A stretch of 64,000 bases of DNA. Source: Meiothermus sp. (lineage in GTDB: Bacteria > Deinococcota > Deinococci > Deinococcales > Thermaceae). The position numbers and the translations under genes are program-made. A model generated the notes under the pieces. The model ran no database searches, was not told the DNA's origin, and was given only the letters and a program-made list of their open reading frames with translations. Every line of letters starts with the position of its first letter. Position 1 is the stretch's first letter. This document shows positions 16,490 through 25,213 of the stretch, in pieces. The stretch spans positions 221,501 through 285,500 of the forward strand of contig NZ_BPIK01000001.1 in assembly GCF_026004075.1 (NCBI RefSeq), given 5' to 3'.

Positions 16490-18976
16490 ATGTCCGTTCT
16501 GAGCCCCAGCGCCCTCGAGCTTCTCGCGACCGCCCCGGCAGTGGTGGTGGCCCCGGTGGGTATCGGCTTCGCCCAGGCCGATCTAGAGGCTTGGGCGCAC
16601 AAAACCAGACGCCGCATCTTGCGCGACCCCGCCGAGTTTTCCGGTCTGGCACCTACCCTAATTTTGCCCCAACGACGCTCCGACTTGGAGCGCCTTAACT
16701 CGAGCGACCCTCGAGACTTTCTCTTTCTCCGGGAATCCGATCTACTCTTCAGCCACGACGAATGGCAGCAGGCCGTGGGTGCGCAGCAAACCTACGCCGA
16801 GACCGGCGGCTGGCCCGAGGCACTGGCTCTGTTGCAGCGAATCGTCCTACGGCCTGGTGAGTCGTTGGTACGACATCCCCTTTGTGTGGCTCGGCTGGGG
16901 TCGCTGCTACCCAAGGATATTCCCCGCGAAATTTTAGCCAAAGCGGCCCAAAGCCCACTTCTGATTCCCGAGCTGTACGGGCTGCTAGGTCTAGATGGCA
17001 CATCCGTTGCTGAACTCTACGACCGGGGCCTGCTTTATGCCCAGGGTTCCGGTTTGGTCATGCCCAAGCTGTTGCGGCTCTACCTACGGGGTTCTATTTC
17101 TGCCGAAGTGGCCCGGTTCATCGAGACAACATTGTTGGCCAGTGGTCATGCGACGGCTGTCCTGGAGTTGCTGGCCGAGCAGGGTGAATGGGAACGGTAC
17201 CTGCGGCTCTTGACAGAGACGTTTTCGACCGCTCATGGCAATGCCTATCTGCGCGAGCGGCTGGCTCTGGTTCCACCAAAGTACCGAGATTTGCCTGTCT
17301 ATCGTTATCTGGCTACCTATCTGGCCCGCTTCGCCGGCCATACCACACTCATGGAAAAAGAGCTGGTGGAGTTGTTGCCTTTGGCCGATGACCACCTTCG
17401 CCCCTTTGTGCTCAACGCCTATGGAGTTTCTCTGGGCATGCAAGCCAGGTATGAAGAGGCCATCGAAAAGTTTCGTGAGTGCCTCGAACCCAACGGTTCC
17501 AGGGTAGAAGAGATCACTGGAAAGGTTTTTCATAACCTGGGGGTGGCGTTTTTTCATCTCGGAAAATTTGCACAGGCCCAAGATGCGCTTTTGCGTGCAG
17601 CAAGCATTTATCGCCAACTTGGGCTATTTGATCAAGAAGCCATTTCCCTGGCAACCTTGGCTCCGGTGGAGCTTTGTCTGGGTAACCCGCGGGAAGCAAT
17701 TTCGCTCCTCGAGCGTGCCCTACCCTACATGAATAAGCTGGCAGCCGAGAGCTATCTCACAGCCGAAAACCTGGCGAAGGCCTGGATAATGTGCGGCGAT
17801 AGTTCAAATGCGGAAAAGCACCTTCTCGAGCTACCCGACCCCAAAAGAGATCTTCGCAGCCATTTGGTCACCAAGAAACGCTTGGGCGAGGTGTATTTAT
17901 GGAAGGGGCGGTATGCAGAGGCGAAACAGTTGGTTGAGGAGGTTTTGTATAGCAACTTCAAGGATCAGGAAGTCCTGGACGATGCGCATTTATTGTTGAG
18001 CCGCATTGCTTTTCTGGAAGGCAAGACCGAGCAGGCTCGAGCCCATCTGAATAAGGTGGCGCGGAGTGTTCATGCCATCACCGAGTCGGGTTGGCAGGGC
18101 CTGGTCAACCTCGACACAGCCATCGCCGAGCTACGTCGGCTAGGGATGAAGTTCGATTTAGCCCAACTTCTGCTTCGCAAGGGCGATTTGGCTTCTTTAC
18201 GAGAGGCACTGGAGCTTAGTCGTACATACCAGTATGGCTTGTTGCTGCACCACCCACATTATGCTCACCTCTGGCGGCCTCTGGTGTTGGCCGATAAGGG
18301 TGCGCGAAGCGTTTTCCCGTTGCAGATAGGTACTTTCGGTTCTTTTGAGGCCCGGTTATTGGGTACAAAGCTTGACTTAAGCCGGTTCAAGACCCGCAAA
18401 TCTGCGGTGTTGCTTACATATATGGCCCTTCATCCCAGCGCGCACAACCGGGATAAACTGGCCGAGCTGTTTTGGAACGATGCCTCCAGTCCGCTGGCCT
18501 CTCTCAACACCGCGGTCTCCGAGCTTAGAAAACTGTTCGAAGCGCCGATCATGGAGGGTAATAAGGGCCAGGTATGGCTGACTTTTCCGGTTCAAACCGA
18601 CCTGGAGGACTTTACCAAGAGCACCGAACCATTCCTGAAACAGCCCTTGCTCGATCCAAACCAAATTGGCCGCCTCGAGGCCCAACTAGCCCGCTTTGAT
18701 GCACCTTGGCTTCCAGACTTTCCGGATTGGTTCGATGAAGAGCGCGCATTTGTGGAACACCGGAAGGCCAAACTTTGGCGATTACTGGCCGATTTTTATG
18801 CCACTCGTGCTCCGCATAAGGCGGTTGCTGCCTATCAACGAGTGACCTGCCTCGAGCCTTTCAACACCGAGGCTTGGGCCGGCCTGATGGAGCTTTACAA
18901 CACACTTGGCGAAAAAAGCCTTGCTGAACAGGCTCGGGCCGCTATGCATAGGGCTATGCGGGAGCTCTTTCCATAA
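16490..18976 (+). CDS. SARP/MalT-like transcriptional regulator with TPRs and BTAD
   Basis: A large regulator (828 aa from ATG 16490; an upstream TTG at 16463 is less likely). The C-terminal about 240 residues are an AfsR/SARP-type DNA-binding domain (IGTFGSFEARLLG, then KSAVLLTYMALHP and AELFWNDASS) followed by the BTAD helices. The middle holds TPR-like repeats. The N-terminus aligns with the NTPase module of MalT-type proteins (LLATAPAVVVAPVGIGFAQAD and ETGGWPEALALL), but the P-loop Gly-Lys-Thr is replaced by GFAQ, so ATP binding is probably lost. It follows the cassette array on the same strand and may control it. Confidence 0.8.
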   Translation: MSVLSPSALELLATAPAVVVAPVGIGFAQADLEAWAHKTRRRILRDPAEFSGLAPTLILPQRRSDLERLNSSDPRDFLFLRESDLLFSHDEWQQAVGAQQTYAETGGWPEALALLQRIVLRPGESLVRHPLCVARLGSLLPKDIPREILAKAAQSPLLIPELYGLLGLDGTSVAELYDRGLLYAQGSGLVMPKLLRLYLRGSISAEVARFIETTLLASGHATAVLELLAEQGEWERYLRLLTETFSTAHGNAYLRERLALVPPKYRDLPVYRYLATYLARFAGHTTLMEKELVELLPLADDHLRPFVLNAYGVSLGMQARYEEAIEKFRECLEPNGSRVEEITGKVFHNLGVAFFHLGKFAQAQDALLRAASIYRQLGLFDQEAISLATLAPVELCLGNPREAISLLERALPYMNKLAAESYLTAENLAKAWIMCGDSSNAEKHLLELPDPKRDLRSHLVTKKRLGEVYLWKGRYAEAKQLVEEVLYSNFKDQEVLDDAHLLLSRIAFLEGKTEQARAHLNKVARSVHAITESGWQGLVNLDTAIAELRRLGMKFDLAQLLLRKGDLASLREALELSRTYQYGLLLHHPHYAHLWRPLVLADKGARSVFPLQIGTFGSFEARLLGTKLDLSRFKTRKSAVLLTYMALHPSAHNRDKLAELFWNDASSPLASLNTAVSELRKLFEAPIMEGNKGQVWLTFPVQTDLEDFTKSTEPFLKQPLLDPNQIGRLEAQLARFDAPWLPDFPDWFDEERAFVEHRKAKLWRLLADFYATRAPHKAVAAYQRVTCLEPFNTEAWAGLMELYNTLGEKSLAEQARAAMHRAMRELFP

Positions 18977-19034
18977 AAAACCCCTGTATGTGCTACTGGG
19001 GGATGTGAAAAAAAGAGGGGGTCTGTTGTAGGAG

Positions 19035-20378
19035 CTACCCGCCCAGCAGTTGCCGGTAGAGGGCCACGTACTCGCGAGCCGGCCCATCCCAGGAAAAATC
19101 CTGCTGCATGGCCCGTTTAGCTACGGCTTCACGGTCGGGGTGCTTGAGAAACTCGCGCACCCCGTGCAGAATCCCCCCGGCGTCCATGGCCTCGAAAATG
19201 AAGCCGGTTTCCCAGTGCTTTACGGTGTCCAGCAGGCCGCCCACGGCCCGCACGATGGGCGGGGTTCCGTAGCGCATGGCGATGAGCTGGGCCAGCCCGC
19301 AGGGCTCGAAGCGCGAGGGCATTAGGAATCCGTCGGAGCCGGCATAGATGCGGTGGGCCAGGGGTTCGTTGTAGCCCTGCACGTAGGCCAGGCGGCCCTT
19401 GAGGTGCGCGGCCATCCAGGCGAAGGTGCGCTCGAGGTGGGGATCTCCGCTGCCCAGCACCACCAGGTTGACCCCCAGGCCCATCAGGCCGTCCACCGCA
19501 TCGGCAATCAAATCAATCCCTTTCTGATGGGCAAAACGCGAGACCACCCCCAGGGTGGGGCGGTCTTCCAGGCCCAGCTCCGAGAGCAGCAGGGCCCGGT
19601 TGCGGGTCTTGCCCGAGAGGTCGCTGGCGCTGTAGTGGTGCTCCAGGTAAGGGTCGGTGGCGGGGTTCCAGTAGGCGGTGTCGAGGCCGTTCAGGATGCC
19701 CCGCAGCTTCCACTGCTGGGCCCGCAGCACCCCGTCGAGGCCTTCGCCCCCTTCGGGGGTGGTGATCTCCCAGGCGTAGCGCGGCGAGACGGTGGTCACG
19801 GCATCGGCGTTCACAATCCCAGCTTTCATCAGGTTGACCGAGCCGTGGTGCTCGAGGCCCGCCCCGTAGTAGGTCTCGCCCGGCAGGCGCGTCCAGGCGT
19901 AGAAGTCCTGCGAACCCCAGACTCCCTGGTAGGCCAGGTTGTGGATGGTATAGACCGTGCGGGCCCTGAACCAGCCCAGGTTGCGCAGCAGCGGCAGCAG
20001 GGCAGCCTGCCAGTCGTGGGCGTGTACAACATCAAAATCGCCCAGCAGCTCGGCGGTAGCCATGGCGAAACGCACGAAGCGGCGGAAGTCGTCGGGGTAG
20101 CCGTAGGATTTGTCGCGGGCGAAATCCCCCAGCCCCACCAGCACGTAGCGCACCCCGCCGTGCTCGGCGTGGCCGATCCCAATCTTCTCGCGCTGGCCTT
20201 CGAAGTTGAACCAGGCCTCGCCCACGTAGTAGCCCTGGATACCCCAGTACCAGGGGATAAAGATGGTGGGCTCGAGGCCCTGCTTCTTCAGGGCCTGGGG
20301 CAGGCTCCCAATCACATCGGCCAGACCCCCCACCTTGGCAAAGGGGAAGGCTTCGGAGGCGACAAAGGCAACTTTCAT
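19035..20378 (-). CDS. glgA: glycogen synthase (ADP-glucose, GT5)
   Basis: Adds glucose from ADP-glucose to growing alpha-1,4-glucan in the cytoplasm. The 447-aa product begins MKVAFVASEAFPFAKVGGLADV, containing the KVGGL nucleotide-sugar loop. It has HDWQAALLP (about 115), YTIHNLAYQG, VTTVSPRYAWEI and the C-terminal SRFEPCGLAQLIAMRYGTPPIVRAVGG with the catalytic Glu. Length is normal. It lies in a minus-strand group with glgC, separated by two unrelated genes. Convergent with the SARP gene. Confidence 0.95.
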   Translation of the reverse strand: MKVAFVASEAFPFAKVGGLADVIGSLPQALKKQGLEPTIFIPWYWGIQGYYVGEAWFNFEGQREKIGIGHAEHGGVRYVLVGLGDFARDKSYGYPDDFRRFVRFAMATAELLGDFDVVHAHDWQAALLPLLRNLGWFRARTVYTIHNLAYQGVWGSQDFYAWTRLPGETYYGAGLEHHGSVNLMKAGIVNADAVTTVSPRYAWEITTPEGGEGLDGVLRAQQWKLRGILNGLDTAYWNPATDPYLEHHYSASDLSGKTRNRALLLSELGLEDRPTLGVVSRFAHQKGIDLIADAVDGLMGLGVNLVVLGSGDPHLERTFAWMAAHLKGRLAYVQGYNEPLAHRIYAGSDGFLMPSRFEPCGLAQLIAMRYGTPPIVRAVGGLLDTVKHWETGFIFEAMDAGGILHGVREFLKHPDREAVAKRAMQQDFSWDGPAREYVALYRQLLGG

Positions 20379-20393
20379 AGGCGTAAGGGCAGT

Positions 20394-20822
20394 TTACCCC
20401 TTCGACCGGGTTTCTTCACGCCAGACCCCCTCCGGCAGCCAGAGGCCCGAGACGCTTTGCATGGCCCCGAGGCTGGGATAGGTATACACCCAGACCGCGC
20501 AGGGTTGTGGGGCTGGCTGGCTCAGGTAGGCCGTGGTGGGGATGCGCCGGTACTCCCGGCCTTCGTCCTCGAGTTCGTCGAGCGGCTCGAGCGCGTGTGC
20601 TAAATCGGCAAACCACTGCACCTCGCCCCAGACCCGCCCCTCCCCCCGCACCACCCCCGGATAGGCATAGGGACGCACCTCGCTTCTGGGAATGTGAAAA
20701 AGCCTGAAACCTTCTATGTAGGCCTCGGCTGAGCGCAGCCAACCGGCCTCTTTCGAGACCTGGAAGTTGCGCTCGCCCTGCTTGAGGGTACCGTAGACAA
20801 AAACCGCTTCTGGAGCATCCAT
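20394..20822 (-). CDS. gamma-glutamylcyclotransferase-like (AIG2/GGCT fold) protein
   Basis: A 142-aa protein with the GGCT fold signature VFVYGTLKQGERNF near the N-terminus and a Glu in the PLDELEDEGREYRR segment (about 78-92), the position of the catalytic acid in GGCT/AIG2 enzymes. These proteins form 5-oxoproline from gamma-glutamyl amines, though many bacterial members have unknown substrates. It begins 444 bp from glgA's own start codon, in the same direction, and is probably cotranscribed; no link to glycogen is known. Confidence 0.8.
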   Translation of the reverse strand: MDAPEAVFVYGTLKQGERNFQVSKEAGWLRSAEAYIEGFRLFHIPRSEVRPYAYPGVVRGEGRVWGEVQWFADLAHALEPLDELEDEGREYRRIPTTAYLSQPAPQPCAVWVYTYPSLGAMQSVSGLWLPEGVWREETRSKG

Positions 20823-20879
20823 CTTCAGCCAAGCATACCGGCCAGTGACTGCCTATGGTTGAGAAGTTTGCTGTACCAA

Positions 20880-21569
20880 TTACCGCCCCAGCAACAGCAC
20901 CACCACCGGGTGCTCGGCCTCGGGCAGCGAAAGGAGTTTGCGCACCTCTTCGTCGTAAAAGGTAGCGGCGGGGTAGGCTTGCAACCCCAGGGCGGTGGCG
21001 GCCACCATCACCTCGCCCACGGCGTAGCCCACCTCCAGAAGCGCATAGCGGAAGCCGCGCAGCCCGAAGACGGCCTCGGAGCGCTCCGGCACGGCGCTAA
21101 ACACCACCAGCGCCGCCGAGGCCTCCACCGCTTCCAGATCCATCAGAGCCGCCCGCCAGCTTTGGGGGTCGAAGCGGCTGGAAAGCTGCTCTAGCTGGTG
21201 TTGCTTGGCGGCGTAGTGGTAGATGCCCTGGAAGGTGTCCTGCAGGCGCTGCACGGCCAGGTAGACCTCGAGCGGATACGCACCCCCCGCCGAGGGATAC
21301 CCCCGCCCCCCCCGGCGCACCGCCAGCGGGGCCAGCACCTGCGAAAGCTCGGCCTGGGTGATGGAGGAGCCCACCTTGGGGGTGGTGGGCGCCACCCTCG
21401 AGAGCACACGCCACACCGCCGGGCCCCCGTCGCGGGCCGGTTCCGATAGCTCGACCGACTCCAGCGGGTTGGCATAGACCTTGGCCGCCGGCGCCCGCCC
21501 ACCCGGCAGCTCGTCTCCGGGGAAAATGCGCGTCAGGCGGTAAAAAACCTTGCCGGGATGCTTGTCCAT
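20880..21569 (-). CDS. SagB/ThcOx-type nitroreductase-family oxidoreductase
   Basis: A 229-aa FMN-type oxidoreductase: RGGRGYPSAGGAYPLEVYL (FMN-binding and SagB signature), GIYHYAAKQHQLEQL, and FRYALLEVGYAVGEVMVAATALGLQAYPAATFYDEEVRKLL near the C-terminus. In RiPP loci SagB proteins oxidise azolines to azoles, but stand-alone members are common and their substrates unknown. Here it sits between glgC and the GGCT gene, with no cyclodehydratase (YcaO) nearby, so I do not assign it to peptide modification. Confidence 0.8.
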   Translation of the reverse strand: MDKHPGKVFYRLTRIFPGDELPGGRAPAAKVYANPLESVELSEPARDGGPAVWRVLSRVAPTTPKVGSSITQAELSQVLAPLAVRRGGRGYPSAGGAYPLEVYLAVQRLQDTFQGIYHYAAKQHQLEQLSSRFDPQSWRAALMDLEAVEASAALVVFSAVPERSEAVFGLRGFRYALLEVGYAVGEVMVAATALGLQAYPAATFYDEEVRKLLSLPEAEHPVVVLLLGR

Positions 21570-21637
21570 AAATGCCGATGGCCGATAGCCAATAGTGTAC
21601 TGCAGACCTCTTGAGGCTACAGGCTACCAGCTTCGGG

Positions 21638-22879
21638 CTAAAATCTGTAGCTCTTGGGCACCACCACAATCCCTTCCGAGGTGACGGTGAAGCCCCGTAC
21701 CCGGTCGGCCTCGAGGTCGTAGCCAATCTCGGTGTGGGGCGGGATGACCACATTTTTGTCCACGATGGCGTTGCGCAGCTTGGCGTAGCGCCCCACCTCC
21801 ACCTCGTCGAAGAGCACGCTGCGCTCGACCAGGGCATAGGAATTGATGCGGCTGCGGCGGAAGATCACCGACTCGCGGATGGTGCCGCCGGAGATAATGC
21901 AGCCCCCGGCAATCAGGCTGTTGAAGGCCTGTCCGGTGCGGGCTCCGGCCTCGTGCACAAACTTGGCCGGTGGCGAGTTAAAGTTGGCCGCCCGCAGAGG
22001 CCATTCGGGGTTGTACAGGTCGAACTCCGGGGTGACCTGGATCAGGTCCATGCTGGCCTCAAAGTAGGCATCAATGGTGCCCACGTCGCGCCAGTAGGTG
22101 TTGGGGCCGCTCTGGCCGGGGATGGGGTTGCGTTTGAAGTCGTAGACCTGAATGCGATAACCCTCGCTCAGGGCGCGGGGGATTACGTCCTTGCCGAAGT
22201 CGTGCGAGGAGTTGGGGTCTTTGGCGTCGTGCTCGAGCTTCTCCACCAGGGCCTCGGTACGGAAGATATAGTTACCCATCGAGACCAGGGCCTGGTCGGG
22301 CTTGCCAGGGATGGGGGTGGGGTTCTTGGGTTTTTCCTGAAAGCCCACCATGCGCCACTGGTCGTCTACCTGCAGCACCCCAAAACGGCTGGCCTGCTCG
22401 ATGGGCACGGGGTAGGCTGCAATGGTGAGGTCGGCTTTGTGGTCGGTGTGGTAGTCCAGCATGTGGGCGATGTTCATCTTGAAGATGTGGTCGCCCCCGA
22501 AAATTGCCACGTGCTCGGGTTTGTGGTTGTTGATGAGGTGTAAGTTCTGGTAGATGGCATCGGCGGTGCCGCGGTACCAGACCGGCCCCAGCTCCTCGTA
22601 GCGGTACATCTGAGCCGGCACCAGCAGAATGAAAGCATCCTCCAGGAAGCCCCCAAACCGCCAGTGCCGCTGTACGTGCTCGGTGAGGGACTGGGCTTTG
22701 AACTGGGTGAGCACATAAATCCCGTAAATCCCCGAGTTCAGGAAGTTGTTGAGTACAAAATCGATAATACGGTAACGCGCCCCAAAAGGCACCGAGGGTT
22801 TGGCGCGCTTGGCCGTGAGCGGGAACAGCCTTGAACCCTGACCTCCCGCGAGAATCATCCCTAAAACTCGCATAGACAT
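21638..22879 (-). CDS. glgC: glucose-1-phosphate adenylyltransferase
   Basis: Makes ADP-glucose from ATP and glucose-1-phosphate, the committed step of glycogen synthesis. The 413-aa protein has [20 protein letters not shown] (catalytic loop), the [19 protein letters not shown] stretch, [10 protein letters not shown], and a C-terminal left-handed beta-helix. ATG 22879 is chosen because AAAGGAGG lies upstream at suitable distance; a second Met two codons on is further from it. Probably the first gene of the group leading to glgA. Divergent from the Lon-like gene. Confidence 0.95.
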   Translation of the reverse strand: MSMRVLGMILAGGQGSRLFPLTAKRAKPSVPFGARYRIIDFVLNNFLNSGIYGIYVLTQFKAQSLTEHVQRHWRFGGFLEDAFILLVPAQMYRYEELGPVWYRGTADAIYQNLHLINNHKPEHVAIFGGDHIFKMNIAHMLDYHTDHKADLTIAAYPVPIEQASRFGVLQVDDQWRMVGFQEKPKNPTPIPGKPDQALVSMGNYIFRTEALVEKLEHDAKDPNSSHDFGKDVIPRALSEGYRIQVYDFKRNPIPGQSGPNTYWRDVGTIDAYFEASMDLIQVTPEFDLYNPEWPLRAANFNSPPAKFVHEAGARTGQAFNSLIAGGCIISGGTIRESVIFRRSRINSYALVERSVLFDEVEVGRYAKLRNAIVDKNVVIPPHTEIGYDLEADRVRGFTVTSEGIVVVPKSYRF

Positions 22880-22965
22880 GACGAAGTTGCCTCCTTTGCC
22901 AACAGCATAACAGGCCTGGGGTTGTGCTAAAAGCCTGGGGTGGGTATCCGCCCTGGCTCAGGTTC

Positions 22966-22990
22966 TTGATGAGCGGGCTGTGGTTATACT
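22966..22990 (+). promoter_or_regulatory. likely promoter of the Lon-like gene
   Basis: An extended -10 (TGGTTATACT, core 22985-22990) ends eight bases before ATG 22999, so transcription would begin within a few bases of the start codon and give a leaderless or nearly leaderless mRNA, as is common in Thermaceae. The -35 is uncertain: TTCTTG (22963-22968) gives 16-bp spacing, TTGATG only 13. Confidence 0.5.
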
Positions 22991-22998
22991 TTTCCAGC

Positions 22999-25167
22999 AT
23001 GAGGCTATCCTACGAGGCGCTCGAGTGGCGCACACCCATCGAAAATTCCGCCGAACCGGTCTCCCCGCCGCCGCCCCCGCCTTTTTTCGGCCAGGAGCGG
23101 GCTAGGGGGGCGCTGGAGATGGCGATCCGCGGAGGTTTTCACGCCTATCTGGTGGGGCCTTCCAGTCTGGGAAAGCACGAGGCCCTGCTGGCTTACCTGA
23201 GCACCCAGAGCGTGGAAACCCCGCCCGATCTGCTGTACGTGCCCCTCTCGGAGCGCAAGGTAGCGGTGCTAACCCTGCCCAGCGGGCAGGAAATTCACCT
23301 GGCCGAGGCAGTGGAGGGCCTGCTGCTGGAGGTCAACCGGCTGGACGAGCTGTTTCGACAGGGCTCTTTTCTACGGGAAAAAACCCAGCTCGAGGCCCGC
23401 TTCAAAGAGGCCCGCGAACAGCAGCTCGAGGCGCTCCGACGTGAAGCCCAGGAGGCCGGGTTTGCCCTGTCTAGCAACGGCGAGCGGCTGGAGCTCACCG
23501 GCCCCGGCCCGGTTCCTGCCGAACTCAGCGCCCGGCTGGAGGAGGTTACCCTGGGCAGCCTGGCCGCTTCCGCCGAGCTCGAGGTCGCCCTCCGGCGGCT
23601 GCGCCGCGACTGGGCCCTGCACTACCTTAATAACCGCTTCGAACCCTTGTTTCAGCGCTTCCCCCAGGCCAGAACCTACCTCGAGGCCCTGCGGGCCCGG
23701 CTGGCCCGCTACGCCGAGACCGGCGAGCCCCTCGACCCGGCCCAGTGGCGGCCCAACCTGCTCACCTCCTCCAGCAGCGGCACCCCGCCCCCCATCGTCT
23801 ACGAACCCTACGCCACGGCCCCCCGGCTTTTTGGGCGGCTGGACTACGTGGTGGATCGGGGGGTGTGGAGCACCAACGTCAGCCTGATCCGCCCCGGCGC
23901 GGTGCACCGCGCCCAGGGGGGGTATCTGATCCTGGATGCCCTGAGTCTCAAGCGCGAGGGCACCTGGGAGGCCTTCAAGCGGGCCCTGCGCAACGGCCAG
24001 GTCGAGCCGGTGACCGAGCCCCAGGCCCCGGCCAGCCTCGAGGTCGAACCCTTCCCCATCCAGATGCAGGTGATCCTGGTGGGCACCCCCGAGGCCTTCG
24101 AGGGGCTGGAGGAAGACCCGGCCTTCAGCGAGCTGTTTCGCATCCGGGCCGAGTTCTCGCCCACCCTGCCGGCCAGCCCCGAAAGCCGCATGGCCCTGGG
24201 GGGGTGGCTCCTGGCCCAGGGCTTCCAGCTCACCCAGGGCGGCCTCACCCGGCTCTACGACGAAGCCCGGCGCAGCGCCGAGCAGCGCGACCGCATGGAC
24301 GCCCGCCTGGTGGAGATTCGGGCCCTGGCCGAAGAGGCCGCCGTTCTTGGGGAGGGCCTCGTCAGCGCCGAGTCCGTTGAACAGGCCATTGCGGCCCGCG
24401 AGCACCGGAGCTTTCTCTCCGAGGAAGAGTTTTTGCGGGCGGTGCAGGAGGGGGTTATCAGCCTGCATACGACTGGAAAAGCGGTGGGCGAGGTGAACAG
24501 CCTGGTGGTGGTCGAGGCCGCGCCCTACTGGGGCCGCCCGGCCCGCCTGACTGCTCGAGCCGCCCCCGGCCGCGATCACCTGATCTCCATCGACCGCGAG
24601 GCCGGCCTGGGCGGGCAGATTTTCCACAAGGCGGTGCTGACCCTGGCTGGTTACCTGCGCAGCCGGTACATCGAGCATGGTTCCCTACCGGTGACGATCA
24701 GCCTGGCTTTTGAGCAAAGCTATGTCTCCATCGAAGGCGACTCGGCTGGGCTGGCCGAGCTGGTAGCGACGCTATCGGCCATTGGCAACTTCCCCCTGCG
24801 GCAGGACCTGGCCGTAACGGGCGCGGTAGACCAGACCGGTAAGGTGCTGGCGGTGGGGGCCATCAACGCCAAGGTGGAGGGCTTCTTCCGGGTTTGCAAG
24901 GCGCTGGGCCTGAGCGGAACCCAGGGGGTGATTCTGCCCCAAGCCAACCTTGCCAACCTGACCCTGCAGGCCGAGGTGCTCGAGGCCATCCGGGCCGGGC
25001 AGTTCCACATCTACGCGGTCGAGACGGCCGAACAGGCCCTCGAGCTTCTGACTGGCGCCCGCATGGAGGGCTTCCGGGGTCTGCAGGACAGGATCCGGGC
25101 TGGGCTCGAGGCCTTCGCCAGGCTCGAGGAAGGCCACGATAAAGAAGACCGGGAAAATAGCCAGTAA
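22999..25167 (+). CDS. Lon-like (LonB-type) protease with degenerate ATPase motifs
   Basis: A 722-aa protein. The C-terminal Lon proteolytic domain is intact: EVNSLVVVEAAP, the catalytic Ser in SIEGDSAGLAELVATLSA and Lys in VGAINAKVEGFF. The N-terminal AAA+ region has a Walker A like GPSSLGKHEA (His where Thr/Ser is normal) and a Walker B region GGYLILDALSL without the usual Asp-Glu, and it contains a long charged helical insert (about 90-230). This resembles the ATP-dependent Lon-like family of Thermaceae and other bacteria. I choose ATG 22999 because the promoter -10 box lies just upstream. Confidence 0.85.
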   Translation: MRLSYEALEWRTPIENSAEPVSPPPPPPFFGQERARGALEMAIRGGFHAYLVGPSSLGKHEALLAYLSTQSVETPPDLLYVPLSERKVAVLTLPSGQEIHLAEAVEGLLLEVNRLDELFRQGSFLREKTQLEARFKEAREQQLEALRREAQEAGFALSSNGERLELTGPGPVPAELSARLEEVTLGSLAASAELEVALRRLRRDWALHYLNNRFEPLFQRFPQARTYLEALRARLARYAETGEPLDPAQWRPNLLTSSSSGTPPPIVYEPYATAPRLFGRLDYVVDRGVWSTNVSLIRPGAVHRAQGGYLILDALSLKREGTWEAFKRALRNGQVEPVTEPQAPASLEVEPFPIQMQVILVGTPEAFEGLEEDPAFSELFRIRAEFSPTLPASPESRMALGGWLLAQGFQLTQGGLTRLYDEARRSAEQRDRMDARLVEIRALAEEAAVLGEGLVSAESVEQAIAAREHRSFLSEEEFLRAVQEGVISLHTTGKAVGEVNSLVVVEAAPYWGRPARLTARAAPGRDHLISIDREAGLGGQIFHKAVLTLAGYLRSRYIEHGSLPVTISLAFEQSYVSIEGDSAGLAELVATLSAIGNFPLRQDLAVTGAVDQTGKVLAVGAINAKVEGFFRVCKALGLSGTQGVILPQANLANLTLQAEVLEAIRAGQFHIYAVETAEQALELLTGARMEGFRGLQDRIRAGLEAFARLEEGHDKEDRENSQ

Positions 25168-25213
25168 CCCGGCTGCCACAGATTGCTGCTGGCCCTTGGC
25201 GTATCATGCAGCT

